This document shows positions 11,197 to 22,418 of a DNA stretch of 64,000 nucleotides, piece by piece. This stretch comes from Gamsiella multidivaricata. Taxonomy: Eukaryota > Mortierellomycota > Mortierellomycetes > Mortierellales > Mortierellaceae. The DNA lies in NCBI RefSeq assembly GCF_025024155.1, contig NW_026251753.1, positions 186,001-250,000 of the forward strand, in the 5' to 3' direction. The translations under genes and the position numbers were made by a program. Under the pieces are notes generated by a model, which did no database searches, was not told the DNA's origin, and was given only the letters and a program-made list of their open reading frames with translations. How positions within the stretch are numbered: the stretch's first letter is position 1; each line of letters starts with the position of its first letter.

Positions 11197-12230
11197 ATGT
11201 CCAAGCCCTTTCCAGCTGTATATCCCTTTCTTGGGATTCTCTATCTATCTCAGCATATCCGCCAGCTCGGGCCTCAATTCTTGCGTTCCCTCCTGATCTC
11301 GTTCCTGACCACCCTCGCCATCCTCCTTCCCCTCTCTGCCCTTACCTTCAAATACCAGCGTCGTTTCATTCTGTCCATCCTTCGCTTCTTCTTTGCGTCG
11401 TTCTCTCTTTTCTTACCCTCATCAAAATCCATCTCGTTGCTCGGTTTCGATTTAACGACATGGTCAGCTCTCGTCCTAACCATGGGTGAGACCTCGCTCC
11501 TAGTTGCGCTGATCATGGGCGAAGTCCTCAAGAAGGAGAAATCTAAGGGTCTTTTCAAGGTTGTGATTGCACAGCAGAACGTTATCATGGGCCCTCTCGC
11601 GAGTGTCACCCACCTCCACGGCGTCAATAAGGGGCCGCGTCAGAAGGAGAATACACTCAACACAATCGATGAGAGCGACGATACGGTTACTGTGGCGGCT
11701 ACAGAGGCTATGATCTCACGCAAGGAGTCCAAGCACCGAAAGCGGAATGTCGTCAAATCGGTATCAGTGCAGGTCGGCCAGCGGATCTTTCTCTGGTTCG
11801 TGACTCTGCCGCTGAACTTTTTTCCGATCGCTGGTCCCATCACGTTCTGCTACATCAATGGCAAGGCGCGTGCGCCGGACATTCATCGGCGGTACTTTGA
11901 TATGAAGGATATGACGGTTGACGAGAGAAAGGAATGGGTTAGGAAGCGCCAAGTAGATTACACAACGTTCGCGTTTGTGAGCCAAGGACTGGAGTTGGTG
12001 CCAATATTTGGCATCTTCTTTGGGTTCACAAACACCATCGGGTGTGTGTTTTGTTCATATGCATATTTGCTTTATCGTTCATAGAACAATGTCGTGACAG
12101 TAACAAAATTGGGGTTTTTTTCATTTCGCACATGAATAGGGCTGCACTGTGGGCAGCAGACATGGAGCGAGACCAAGATGCCCTCAGGAACAAAAAACTC
12201 TTGGAGGACGCATACGCATCCGAGTCGTGA
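11197..12230 (+). CDS. EI24/RRT8-like multi-pass membrane protein
   Basis: A two-exon model (11197..12041 and 12140..12230) gives 311 residues. The protein has hydrophobic segments near residues 6-25, 28-50, 60-85 and 90-108, a charged Lys/Arg-rich loop around residues 140-185, and then FLWFVTLPLNFFPIAGPITF, IHRRYFDMK and VSQGLELVPIFGIFFGFTNT. That last stretch and the tail GAALWAADMER, which starts the second exon, are the landmarks of the fungal EI24-domain/outer-spore-wall RRT8-like family. Those proteins are associated with lipid droplets, spore wall or ER. The join restores GG|G at the exon boundary (intron GTGTGT..TAG). An AATAAA at 12238 follows directly. The family is fairly sure; the exact role is not. 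Confidence 0.8.
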
Positions 12231-12237
12231 GGAGGAT

Positions 12238-12243
12238 AATAAA
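12238..12243 (+). terminator. Polyadenylation signal AATAAA
   Basis: AATAAA eight bases after the stop codon of the EI24-like gene, unusually close. Confidence 0.5.
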
Positions 12244-12249
12244 GAAAGG

Positions 12250-13160
12250 TTCCTCAATATAACAATAGCCTTTGTCCTTTCTTTTCTTTTTGTAGTTTGA
12301 TAAGGAGAGAGTATGGGTCGTGAGACCCTCCAAAAATTGCCGCACGAAAGACGAGCTCTCGTGAAGACGGGGTATGGATGAAAGTTTTCAAACAGCAATA
12401 AAATAACCTCAGCTGGGGCTTCACTGGTCATTTCTTGCACCTGCACAAGGATGGGGAACATTCCGATTCAGGGACTACTTGTCCTTTTATACTCGAGACT
12501 TGGCGCTGTGGACTGCTCTTCTCCTCTTCTTTGCAGCGCAATCGCATGTGGGACCTTTTTTGCGGGAGCAGAGATTGGTTCTAAATTATCGATTTTCAAT
12601 CTCGAAGCAGTCTCATCAGCTTCGTTTCCCGTCTACCAAGAACACTTCATTGTTCAAATGAGCTTTCCCGTCCCGTCTCTTTGTTTTGTTTGACCTGAAT
12701 GTTACTTCAGGGCAGGTAAAGTGTCCAACAGGCTGTGTACAGAAGTTGTCGGGCAGGAAAGTTGTTGGTTGATGAAAGACGGGCTGTTATTCAGGCACCC
12801 AAATATACAAAAAAAACTGGTGGCGCTTTGGATAGTAGTTCCATCTTTGATCGATCACTCCCAGGAGCACAGCACGCGTCAGACATGCCATTATGAACGA
12901 CTCCGTTCTCTTGACTCCCGAGAGCTTGATATGCTTACTTCTCCTGCATGATGCAAAGTGCAGAGCAGCGAGGGCTGCACAGCACACGTACTCATCCCGA
13001 AATGGTAGATGTGTACCGATCAATGTCCTTTCCTTTGCTTTACACAAGATGGGGTATCATGCTATGTGTTCTGTGAAGAGACGATGGGCCTCAACGCATT
13101 GTTATATTGTGTGGCCGAACCGAATGAGATAAAAATAATTATAAATTTGTTTTTCTCGAA
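12250..13160. other. Intergenic stretch, no gene seen
   Basis: About 0.9 kb between the EI24-like gene and the alpha/beta hydrolase. Open frames on both strands are short and overlap each other without family signatures. Confidence 0.6.
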
Positions 13161-13162
13161 AT

Positions 13163-13170
13163 TATATAAA
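13163..13170 (+). promoter_or_regulatory. TATA box candidate
   Basis: TATATAAA about 75 bases upstream of the ATG at 13244, followed by a CT-rich leader (13186-13230), the usual fungal arrangement. Confidence 0.5.
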
Positions 13171-13243
13171 CTAAATCGCTTTCTCCCAAGTACCTCTCTG
13201 TCTTCACCGTTTCTCTCCCCTCTTTCTACACAGCAAACACATA

Positions 13244-14966
13244 ATGACAACCGACATGATGGCCACCACCCAGAACCAGAATGCCCTCAAGTATTGGTAA
13301 GGACTATTGGCCATTTTTCACTCGATGCAATCCTCTCTGTTGATGTTAATACGTTGCATGTTCTCATTTCGTATTCGTCTCAATGATATACATACTAGGT
13401 CCCCGATCGCATATACTCGGTTCATGCTCTATATCAGTATGATATTCGTGTCCTTTACTACTCGATCTATGGCGCGGCAGTATCTTACTGAATGTCTAAC
13501 AACCTCTTTTTATTGGGTATCCTCACTCATGCTTCAGCTGCGTACGTGCTTAGAACGACCGTGCGGCATTTATTCGGACGGACACCCAAGGGTCAAAAAC
13601 TTTTGGAGGGCTACACGATCCAGGTCCTCAAGCTGGTCATGGGCACCAGCGTGCTCAACATTGCTCAGTCCCGCAAAATGATGGACGTTTCGAATGCAGT
13701 CGTTCATCTCCGCAACGGCACCTTCCGACAGAAATCCAAGGACCAGTGGGCGACCAAGGTCAAGGGCTCAGGATGGGAAGGCTTCTGGATTCCATTTAAG
13801 GATCAATCTTCCAAGGAAGCACTGAAGAGGGACCTGCAGAAGAACCCCACACCCGCAGATGTCGGAACTGACTGCGATATTATCATGTTTGCAATTCATG
13901 GTAAGAAGATGTCCAGAGGGTGTGTGGAGAAGCGACCAGTTGCTAACGAAATACGCTATGGTGTTACTTTAGAAATATTGCCTGTGCTCATTCATTTTGC
14001 CTTGTGTCGTGCATGTGTTTAACTCCCACTAATCTCGTTGTTGGTTCATTTGTTGCCCACTTTCTAGGCGGTGGGATGGTGATGGGCGACGCACTCATGT
14101 TCTTGGGTAACTACCGCGCATGGATGAAGGAGCTGCATACAAAGTACAACATCAAGGCCGCATTCCTCTCTGTTGAATATTGTACGTATGGCCTTGCTTA
14201 TGATCGCTTGCTGAACTTGAAAACACCTCAACAGAAAACTGATATTCTTCTATTCATATAGCCATGTCGCCCGAGGTACCATATCCAGGCGCATTGAACG
14301 AGTGCGTGGCAGCATACAGACATCTGCTTGAGACTCAGCGTGTTGATCCCCGCAGGATTGTCATGTGTAAGGAAACTTGAATTATATAGTTTATCGAACA
14401 ATGCTTTCAGCCGAACCTTTCTGGCATTAATAGCTCTTGTTATTTTTACTTTGAACAATGGTACAAAAGGCGGTGACTCTGCAGGAGGCAATCTCTGTCT
14501 GGCCACGGCTCTCAAGATCCGTGACGAGTACCCTCATCTTGGGCTTCCCGCAGGCCAAGTGCTCTTCTCACCCTGGGTTATGTGCCCCCAGCCCCTCAAG
14601 GACTCGCCCGACGACTACATCTCGAACAGGGGCGGCCGTACCTTTATGGAATGTTATACGCAGATGCTGGCCAAGGTGCAGACAAGCCCCTATGCGGCTC
14701 CAATCCGTGCGCAAACCTTGGCAGGCATGCCACGCATGCTGGTCTTTATTGGTGGCATTGAGACCCTGAGACCCTCCATTGAACGCTTCGTGGAAAAGGC
14801 CACTGCCGAAGGCGTGGATCTGGAGGTCCACTTGGCGGAAGGCAGATCGCACGACTATGCATTAATTGAGGAGATTTCTGGACGAAAGATTGTGAGAGAG
14901 GCAGATGAGACGGTTGCCAGATTTGTGGCGAGCACCAGGGATCGGCACATTGGATTGGCTGTTTAA
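13244..14966 (+). CDS. HSL-family alpha/beta hydrolase (esterase/lipase)
   Basis: The gene belongs to the hormone-sensitive-lipase-type serine hydrolases, which cleave carboxylic esters or acylglycerols. A six-exon model gives about 389 residues: 13244..13296, 13399..13436, 13538..13900, 14068..14181, 14262..14366 and 14470..14966. The oxyanion-hole motif HGGGMVMGD spans the 13900/14068 junction, and the nucleophile elbow GDSAGGNLCLATAL opens the last exon. VEYSMSPEVPYPGALNE is the usual block between them. The C-terminal His is probably in EGRSHDYAL. The place where relatives have an acidic residue after GGxE reads GGIETLRPSIERF, so the catalytic acid is not evident. An N-terminal hydrophobic segment (RFMLYITAYVL) suggests membrane association. 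Exon 2 is only 38 nt and was chosen because its phase closes and its intron has a CTAAC branch site. AATAAA is at 15011. Confidence 0.85.
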
Positions 14967-15010
14967 GTATTGACGACGGAGTGGGCAAAGTAGTTTGATA
15001 CCAGTTTGCT

Positions 15011-15016
15011 AATAAA
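15011..15016 (+). terminator. Polyadenylation signal AATAAA
   Basis: AATAAA 45 bases after the stop codon of the HSL-type hydrolase gene. Confidence 0.55.
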
Positions 15017-15019
15017 GCA

Positions 15020-16085
15020 GCAATATGTATGTCTTTACATCACTCCCACCTTTTTATCGTACGCCAGTAGTCCTTCTCGGAAATATATACGAGTATTAGA
15101 TAAAAAACTAGGCGGGACGCACTCTCAGCGCGGTGCTTTGAGACCTCCGCATATTGTTTTCATTTCTTGGTAGAAGGTCGCACAGCTGCACTCCATAACC
15201 GAGTCGTCCTCTACGTAGCAAGTGTCGCTCCCTAACCACGTTGAGGAAGAGGGGGGAAGGGAATTTTTTTCTTTTACCTTTGAATCAGTAACATCCTTCG
15301 CTAAAGTGCGATTGTCACAACGCCAGCTCTGGTAGGCTCATCGAATGCCGCTTTATGTGGGGTACAGACAGCTTGGCCGCCACCAATTTTGCAACTGAGT
15401 TGGTTTCAGCTCTCGCCGGAGCAGATTGCCTGAAGCCGTCTCCTCGTTCTCATTCTACTTCTTGGCCATCCATTCCTTTCTACGGGCACCGATTACAGCT
15501 TCTATTGCGGATCAGCAATATACAAACCTTACATAGCTGCTCGAGAAAAGACACGATTCGGAATCAGCTCTAATACACTATGGACGCGACTCTACGCCCT
15601 CAGCAACAATTTATATTGCGTTTGTCAACTGTAGCCAACCTCGCGCAGACGATTCAGACAAGGAAGGCAGGATGGAGAGGAAGTGTGGACAAAGACCGGT
15701 GTCGTCGGACATGACGCATGTCCAATAATGTGCAGGCAAGTAGGGTGGCAGGGTGAATGTGGAGGAAAACAAAATAAAATTACGCGCACACAGGCCGTGC
15801 CCGGCTACCGTAACCCGTCGGCCACTCGGGGTTCGCACCGCAAATCCGTAAGTCGATCTAGGTTAAACAATCGTCCACCCGACCCACCCCACGCCTTACT
15901 GTTTTGCTGCCTCCTCCCCCTCATCTCCCTGCTCCTTTTTCAACTCATTCCACCTGATTCTGCTCATCTTTGTCATCTTCATCTCTGCTGTCCCATCATT
16001 TTCTTTCTTGCTATTTCTTTTTTCTATCTCTCTAAAGTGTCAGTCAACCTCTAGTTTCCTGATTTTATTGTTTGCTTCCCTCAAG
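15020..16085. other. Intergenic and upstream region of the acyl-CoA oxidase gene
   Basis: About 1 kb without a supported gene. The last 150 bases (15930-16080) are a strongly CT-rich leader typical of the 5' region of expressed fungal genes and precede the ATG at 16088. Confidence 0.6.
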
Positions 16086-16087
16086 CT

Positions 16088-18904
16088 ATGCCCTCCACCG
16101 AGAACCAGCAGCCGCTCGATATTGCTGCCGAGCGTGCCAAATGCACCTTCGACCCCGCATCCCTAACTCCGCTCTTCTATGGGGGCGAAGAGAAAATGCG
16201 CCAACTCAAGAACATCGAGGCCATGATCGACAGTGACCCCGTCTTTGATCGCTCGGACCGATATTTTCTTGGAAGAACTGAGGTATAGTCCCTCCCCCTC
16301 CCCCCTCCAAAGCTTGATGCGTATTCAAACAGTCGGATACTTGTTGAAGCAAGTGGCAATGAACAATTGACAATTGAACCAAATTTAGAAATGTTAGTTC
16401 TAACATATATTTCTCACCTCACGTCATGCCCCGAAATGATGATCGTAGCGCTTCAAGCGGGCCTTGCCAATGGTGAAGCGCTATGTTGAGTTGAGAAACG
16501 AGAATGGTTTCACTCCAGAAGAGTCCGCATACTTCAAGACCTATGTGGACGACTACATTCCCGTACATCTTCATGAATGTAAGTGTGGGCCAGCGAGCAG
16601 GGAAAGAGAAGTCGAATGACAATGGCCTTTTCCATACTGACACATAACTTTTCTTATGAAACCTTAGCTATGTTCCTGCCTGTACTCAGAGCCCAGGCCA
16701 GTGAGGAACAGCTCAAGAAGTGGGGCCCATCCGCTGAAAACTTTCACTATATTGGATGGTGGGTCGTGAATGTGCCAAGGTGCTAGGGTACCTGCCTTAT
16801 GCGCGCATGCCTAGAATCCCTGTTATTAACACAGAGCTACACCCTTCGCTGCTGTGAATATCATTTTGATCGCATACTAGCTACGCCCAGACCGAACTTG
16901 GACATGGCTCAGCACTGTCTCGCCTGGAGACCACAGCGACGCTCGATACCGAGCGCGATGAATGGGTGATTAACTCCCCTACACAGTCTTCTGCCAAGTT
17001 TTGGATCGGAACACTGGGAAAGGTAGCCAACCATGCCGTTGTTCAGGCCAAGCTAATCATTAACGGCAAGGACTATGGCGCCCACCCCTTCCTCGTGCCT
17101 TTGCGATCGCTGAAGGATCACAGCTTGCTGCCCGGCGTCGTGATCAAGGACCAGGGTCCCAAGCAGGGTGCCATCTCCATGGATAATGGATATGCCCGCT
17201 TCAACAACGTTTGCATCCCTCGCGAAAACGTAAGTACACCACGCAATCATTCTTTTTCCGTATAGCTTTAGCCTGGGATGACTAAAGACACTGGCGTACA
17301 ACTTTCTTCTCGATCATTAGATGCTGATGCGATTCTCCCAGGTGTCAAGAGAGGGTGTTTACTCAAAGCCCATCCACCCAAAGCTTGCCTATGGAGGCAT
17401 GACCGCCGTCCGCACTACCTTGATCAACCATTCAGCACTCTCCATGGCCCGAGGTGTGTATCCCTTTCGTCTATTTAATCTACTGCCAATGCTAGTTAGC
17501 ATTCTTAACATTAACGTCTTACTTACCCCTCTTCTACAGGCGCAACCATCGCAATCCGATACTGCGCCGTCCGCCGTCAGGGCAATGTGAATGTTGCCAC
17601 TGATCTCGAGACGCAGGTTCTTGACTATCCCGCAGTCCAATACCGTGTTCTGCCTTTGCTCTCTCACGCGTTTGCCACCATCTTTTCAGGCTATTGGATG
17701 AACGAAATGTATGCGCAATACAATGCCAACATCTCCAAAGGCGATACCTCGTTGCTCAAGGACGTTCATGTGTACTCGTCAGGACTGAAGTCTTATTGCA
17801 CCAAGTTAGGCGCTGACGGCATCGAAGAGGCAAGAAGATGTCTTGGTGGGCACGGTTACTCCCTGTTTTCGGGAATGATTGATTTCCACCGGCAGTTCCT
17901 GGCGACGGTGACCTACGAGGGCGAGAATGCACTCTTGACGGTAATGATTATAGGTTAACTGTCGCTCTTCTGGTCTATTTCGTCGATAACAGTTGATCCT
18001 CATTATTTTTTTTGTTTGTTCGTGTGTTTGTGAACGATAGCAACAAGTTTCGCGCTATCTTCTGAAGCTGTACAAGGATGCGGTCCGTGATCCCAAGCTT
18101 AAGTTATCGCCTCCCTCAAAGTACATCCTCTCACTCGCGGATCATGGTGCGTTCGTCCAGCAGAGATGCCAGGCGCGTTCAGCTGACGATCTTTATAGGG
18201 CTGATGTCGTTCTGGCTGCGTTCCAGCATCGCGCTGCTCGCTTGATCTATGAGCTCGCCCAGGCGGAGAAGGCTGGTCATGCGTGGTCCGATCTCAATCT
18301 CGAGTGCATGCGTCTTTCCAAGGTAGACGAAAACGCCTTGATTGTACACACAGGTTTCTTTATTATTATGCTATAACTCATGTTAACCACCTCTTCTCAC
18401 GACGAAAACCGCGAACGATAGGCCCATGTGCAGTACATCATGATCGAAAATTTCTACAATGGTCTTGAGAAGCGATACAACGCATCGTCGAATCCTACGC
18501 ATGAGCAGCAAAACCAGCTGGCAGCAGTCCGGTCCGTGTACCACCTCCATGTCTTCTACACCATGGAGACAGAGCTGAGCGAGTTCCTTGAGGACAGCTA
18601 CTTCAATCCTGAACAGGCAGCCTGGGTGCGCCAGGGTGTCAAGGACTGTCTTAAGGCTGTACGGCCCAATGCAGTTGGGTTCTCAGATTGCTTTGGGTTT
18701 ACGGACACGTTCCTGAACAGCGCATTGGGTTCGTTCGATGGACGGGCATATGAACGCATGGCAGAGATGACGGAGCGCGAGCCATTGAACTCGAAGGAGA
18801 TGTCAAACGAGAAGGGGGTGATCTGGGGTTACGAGCAGTACCTGAAGCCGCTAATTGATGGCAAGGCTGGACCATACAAGGGCCGTGGTGCATCCAAGCT
18901 GTAG
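16088..18904 (+). CDS. POX1: Peroxisomal acyl-CoA oxidase
   Basis: Acyl-CoA oxidase is the FAD-dependent first enzyme of peroxisomal beta-oxidation. It makes trans-2-enoyl-CoA and passes electrons to oxygen, giving hydrogen peroxide. Eight exons close in phase and give 687 residues, the usual length: 16088..16282, 16449..16578, 16668..16758, 16881..17229, 17321..17453, 17540..17940, 18041..18322 and 18422..18904. Landmarks are CYAQTELGHGSALSRLETTA (about 139-158), the FAD/substrate region WVINSPTQSSAKFWIGTLGK, then ARFNNVCIPRENMLMRF, RRCLGGHGYS, and TYEGENALL (about 425-433), which holds the presumed catalytic Glu. The C-terminus is SKL, a perfect PTS1 peroxisomal signal. Intron donors are mostly GTAAGT/GTAATG types. 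AATAAA lies at 19022. The symbol is that of the yeast homologue; chain-length preference cannot be read. Confidence 0.95.
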
Positions 18905-19021
18905 GGGCCAAAGTCGTTTGCAAGAACTACGCCAGGCAACAAAATCCTGGAAATATATGCATGGAGAAGCAGAATCTAAAAGGAAGGAAATGAAGGGGAT
19001 ATGTCAATTTGTGTGAAATGA

Positions 19022-19027
19022 AATAAA
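19022..19027 (+). terminator. Polyadenylation signal AATAAA
   Basis: AATAAA about 118 bases after the stop codon of the acyl-CoA oxidase gene. Confidence 0.45.
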
Positions 19028-19029
19028 AA

Positions 19030-19440
19030 AAGGAGCTGTGCTCTGGAAGTATGTAAAGGGTAACCTTGGTCGGATGCTTGTTTGTATGTCATGTCTAACT
19101 GGCTATTTTTGTTCGCAAGAAAAATGCATTCAAGACGGATTGCAAGACAGCTCATGTACTAATGATGCCGATTCTGAAATTGGGATGATCGATTCAAGTG
19201 TGAATGCTTTCCCCCCACTGCCGGGACAATCTGTGGTCTGATTTGCCGACATGAAGCAATAGACCGCACGCCTTTTTTATTATTAAACCTTGGCTATTCT
19301 TATCACACTCTCATACGTTCATTGCGAGCGCCTGCTGTGATCTTTTCCCTTCTACTGCTTGTTCTCCTTGTCTCTTTTCTTTTCCCCTTGTCTCATTCCA
19401 TTCCACATCCTATCATCGCATAATTGAACCCATAACAACA
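19030..19440. other. Intergenic stretch, promoter side of the polyglutamine gene
   Basis: No supported gene. 19330-19400 is a CT-rich leader upstream of the ATG at 19444. Confidence 0.55.
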
Positions 19441-19443
19441 CCA

Positions 19444-21632
19444 ATGTCTCTATCACAGGCCATATCTCCCGAGCCACCAGCTGTGAACAAGACCACAAAA
19501 CCAAAACGGTCCGTCTCGTTCTTCAACCACGTCGTCCTCTCTGCGGACGATACCGCGCCCTTCATTCCAAGTAACAGTCGGCTCGGTCGGTCTTCATTTC
19601 AGCCTGGAAGGCGGAAGGGATACGTCCGAAAGGGGCCCGTTGGATCTGACAGCGAAGCAGACACAGAGAGCGAGGACGACGGCGACAAGCACGAAGAGGA
19701 TGAAGAGGATAAGGACAAGGAGGATTCAGATCAAGAGCAGCATTCGGCAGATAAAGCAGACACGCACACTAATAATCCTGCGCACCCCAGCAACCAGGTA
19801 CTTGGCGCCAAGGCAGCCATGCGACCAGGACAGAACTATGTACGCAAAGCACCCGCCAGCTCTGACACTGAATCGGACGAAGAGGACGCAACAGATACAG
19901 TGCCAAGAAACTCAAGTGTTCAACCGGCAGCGAATGCTGGTAAGGACGCCGCTGACAGTGATACTGATAGTGATGATAATGACAAGGACATCGGCACTCT
20001 CGTACGTCCGTTTGCGCATAGTCGAGTCTCAGGACCCGGTCAAAACTACGTCCGCAAGGCACCCGTCAACTCGGATGGTGAATCGGAGGATGAGCAATCG
20101 CAAGGAGCAGGAAAGAACGGAATCGTGAGCAGTCTTAAGATCGCAGAGGCTTTCGCCAAACCAGCTACGGCGAAAACAGCGGGACAAAATCAGCCGGACA
20201 GATCCCCGCAGCAGGAAACTGGGCTGTTCAGTGTGCCCATACCGACGACATCTCTGGCAGCGGACCAGTCCTTCATCGGCGCCCAACCAACATCAAGGAC
20301 TGGCGGTACGGTCGCATCGACAGTTACCACCATGCCTGTTCAACCTGCCCAGCCTGTGATAATGGGTATCTCTCCGAGCACAGGCTATGTCCCAGAACTT
20401 GGATTGACCATGAACAACTCCAGTCCTGTGGCTCCTGCCAGCATCGTCAACTCTATGGCCGTCTATCAGCAGCAACAGCAAGAAATGATGTTAATCATGC
20501 AGCAGCAACAAATTCAGATCGCGACCATGCAACAGCAGCAACAGGCATACCAGCTCCTTGTCCTTCAACAACAACAGCAGCATCAACAACAACTTCAGGC
20601 CGTCCAAATGCAGCATTCCCGCCAGGACGACGATGACGACGACGACGACGTACCGTTAAGTGAAAAGAAGCAGCAGCTTCCTCAAGTGCCGCAGCTGTCG
20701 TCTATCGCCTATGGTCAACCAGGGATATCTCCGCTGCAACAACCACAGCCAATTTTCGGGTCGCTTCCAACGGCCCAGTTCTCGACTGACCAGCAAACAT
20801 TGATTCTCCCGCTGCCGCTTTCACTCCCCCACTCGCGGCAGGCATCAGGATCATCCATGAACTCCCTGAATTCTACTGCGTCAGCGACCTTGGTGCCTCA
20901 GTATCATTCCCAACTCGGAGCATCTTCCCCTTTGAACCTTGCCACATCCTCACCGCTGCTGCAGCCTCATCAACTCCATCAACCCTACCAAAACCACCAA
21001 TACTCTCACTCGCTCACCCAACTGCAGCCACGAATTCCGGACTTTACTGAAGAGGAGCAGGAGCAACAGCTCCACGGCGGTTTCTCGAGCGGTGTAGCAG
21101 CGCCCAAGTTACTCACAAGCAGCTTCCCTGCAGGATATCGCAGCAGCGTCGGATCCATCCTACCGACGCAGCATTTGAATTTCGATCGGAATTCAGTGAA
21201 CTCGCTCCATTCGATCGGATCAGGCGGCTCTGGCAACGGTGGGGTCGGCATAGGATCGAGACCCAATTCTTCCAGAAACTCGTTCCTGCCACAACAGACG
21301 CTCATCCAATCCATATCCACGCCGCCTCAACAGCATTACCAGCAGTCATACTCTCCTCTTAACCCTCACTACCACCAAACCTTGATCCATGTGGAGGCCA
21401 AACCCCCACCTCCACAAACAGGACTGGTCGGCGCCATCAGTGCGATGGAGCGCGAGAAGAAGCTGGCCAAGATTCATGGAACCAACCAACTGCAGTACCA
21501 GCACCAACAGCATCAACAGCAGATGATGATTAGCGCTGAGAAGGAGCGGTGGTTGCAGGAACAGCGGCGGCTTGCATATGAGGCTGAGCAACAGCATGAT
21601 CTTTCACAGAATATGCATCTGCAGCAGCAACT

Positions 21633-21704
<72 letters not shown>

Positions 21705-21807
21705 GCAGCAATTGCCATCATTCACTTTGCCGGATATTCCTACGGCACCTCTTTGGACAGTTGAGAATGGGGAGGACGATAATCGGCCTCTAAGCGGTGC
21801 CCACTAA
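19444..21807 (+). CDS. Low-complexity polyglutamine protein with repeated YVRK-acidic motif
   Basis: Not recognised. A single 787-codon exon. The N-terminus carries KPKRSVSFF, which fits the R-x-V-x-F docking pattern of protein phosphatase 1 (inference). Then three copies of a short module occur: (G)YVRKGP, GQNYVRKAP and GQNYVRKAP, each followed by Ser/Asp/Glu-rich sequence that resembles casein-kinase-2 targets, at about residues 59-85, 128-150 and 200-220. Gln-rich segments begin near 340; an Asp run lies at about 398-404; a long pure Gln tract lies near 733-757, coded by alternating CAA and CAG. The rest is Ser/Pro/His/Gln-rich and predicted disordered. AATAAA is at 21819. Such proteins are often transcription or RNA regulators, but nothing here proves it. 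Confidence 0.8.
21637..21711 (+). repeat. CAA/CAG repeat encoding polyglutamine
   Basis: A run of about 25 Gln codons near the 3' end of the gene at 19444-21807, mostly as the alternating hexamer CAACAG and ending in four CAGs. Confidence 0.9.
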
Positions 21808-21818
21808 TGTATACATTG

Positions 21819-21824
21819 AATAAA
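21819..21824 (+). terminator. Polyadenylation signal AATAAA
   Basis: AATAAA 12 bases after the stop codon of the polyglutamine-protein gene. Confidence 0.5.
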
Positions 21825-21829
21825 GATCT

Positions 21830-22415
21830 ATTGTCTTACCAGCTGTCTCTAAGCGTTTCGGAGAAAAACACCCCTCCTCCCATTAGCGACTTGGAACAGT
21901 ATTACTTAGAAGAGTGAGCGTTCACATGGTGCTTCCTGGTTCCTGTAATGTGATCATCGATAGCTCAGAAACGCAGAAGTAAGATCAAGTCACTGCGTTA
22001 CGGGCCAAATGTTCGCAAGGGAACAAGGACTTTATTTTATATTTTATATTTTATCAGGTCAAGTTGATGCTTCATTTGTAGTTTTTTTTTTCTTTTCTTT
22101 TCTTTTTTCTTAGTGTTCAGGCGCCGCCAGAGAGATTCATCATCTGGCACGCTCAAATGAGATTACGATGGGTTTTTGCAAGTGGAAATGCATATTAGGG
22201 CAAGAAAAGAATGAGGCGGACAAAAATATAGGGTAGGATATATGGCGCTGTAAATAACACGAGCGAAAATAAGAAGAAGAAAAAAAAAAAAGAAAAATAG
22301 AGAGAGAAAAAAAAAATCGCTTCCAGAAAGCAAAGAGGACACTCTCCTACCGATTTCTTTTTCTACTTCTTCTTTCTTCTTCCTCTTCTTCTTGTTGTTG
22401 TTGCTTTTGTTGTGA
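21830..22415. other. Convergent intergenic region with AT-rich simple repeats
   Basis: The polyglutamine gene (+) and SHO1 (-) converge here. The stretch holds TTTTA repeats at 22031-22060, a T/C run at 22081-22111, A/G-rich runs near 22266-22315 and a CTT/GTT-rich segment at 22360-22410. No gene was seen. Confidence 0.6.
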
Positions 22416-22418
22416 CCT

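Noticed and set aside
13517..13537. 21-nt intron before exon 3 of the HSL-type gene
   Set aside because: Too short to be spliced; the donor at 13437 gives a normal intron with a CTAAC branch site and correct phase.
15355..15573. 72-codon frame upstream of the acyl-CoA oxidase gene
   Set aside because: No signature, no splice partner and located in the promoter region; treated as chance.
21513..21725. Poly-Cys, poly-Ala and poly-Ser/Asn frames
   Set aside because: Other frames of the CAA/CAG repeat that encodes polyglutamine in the real gene.
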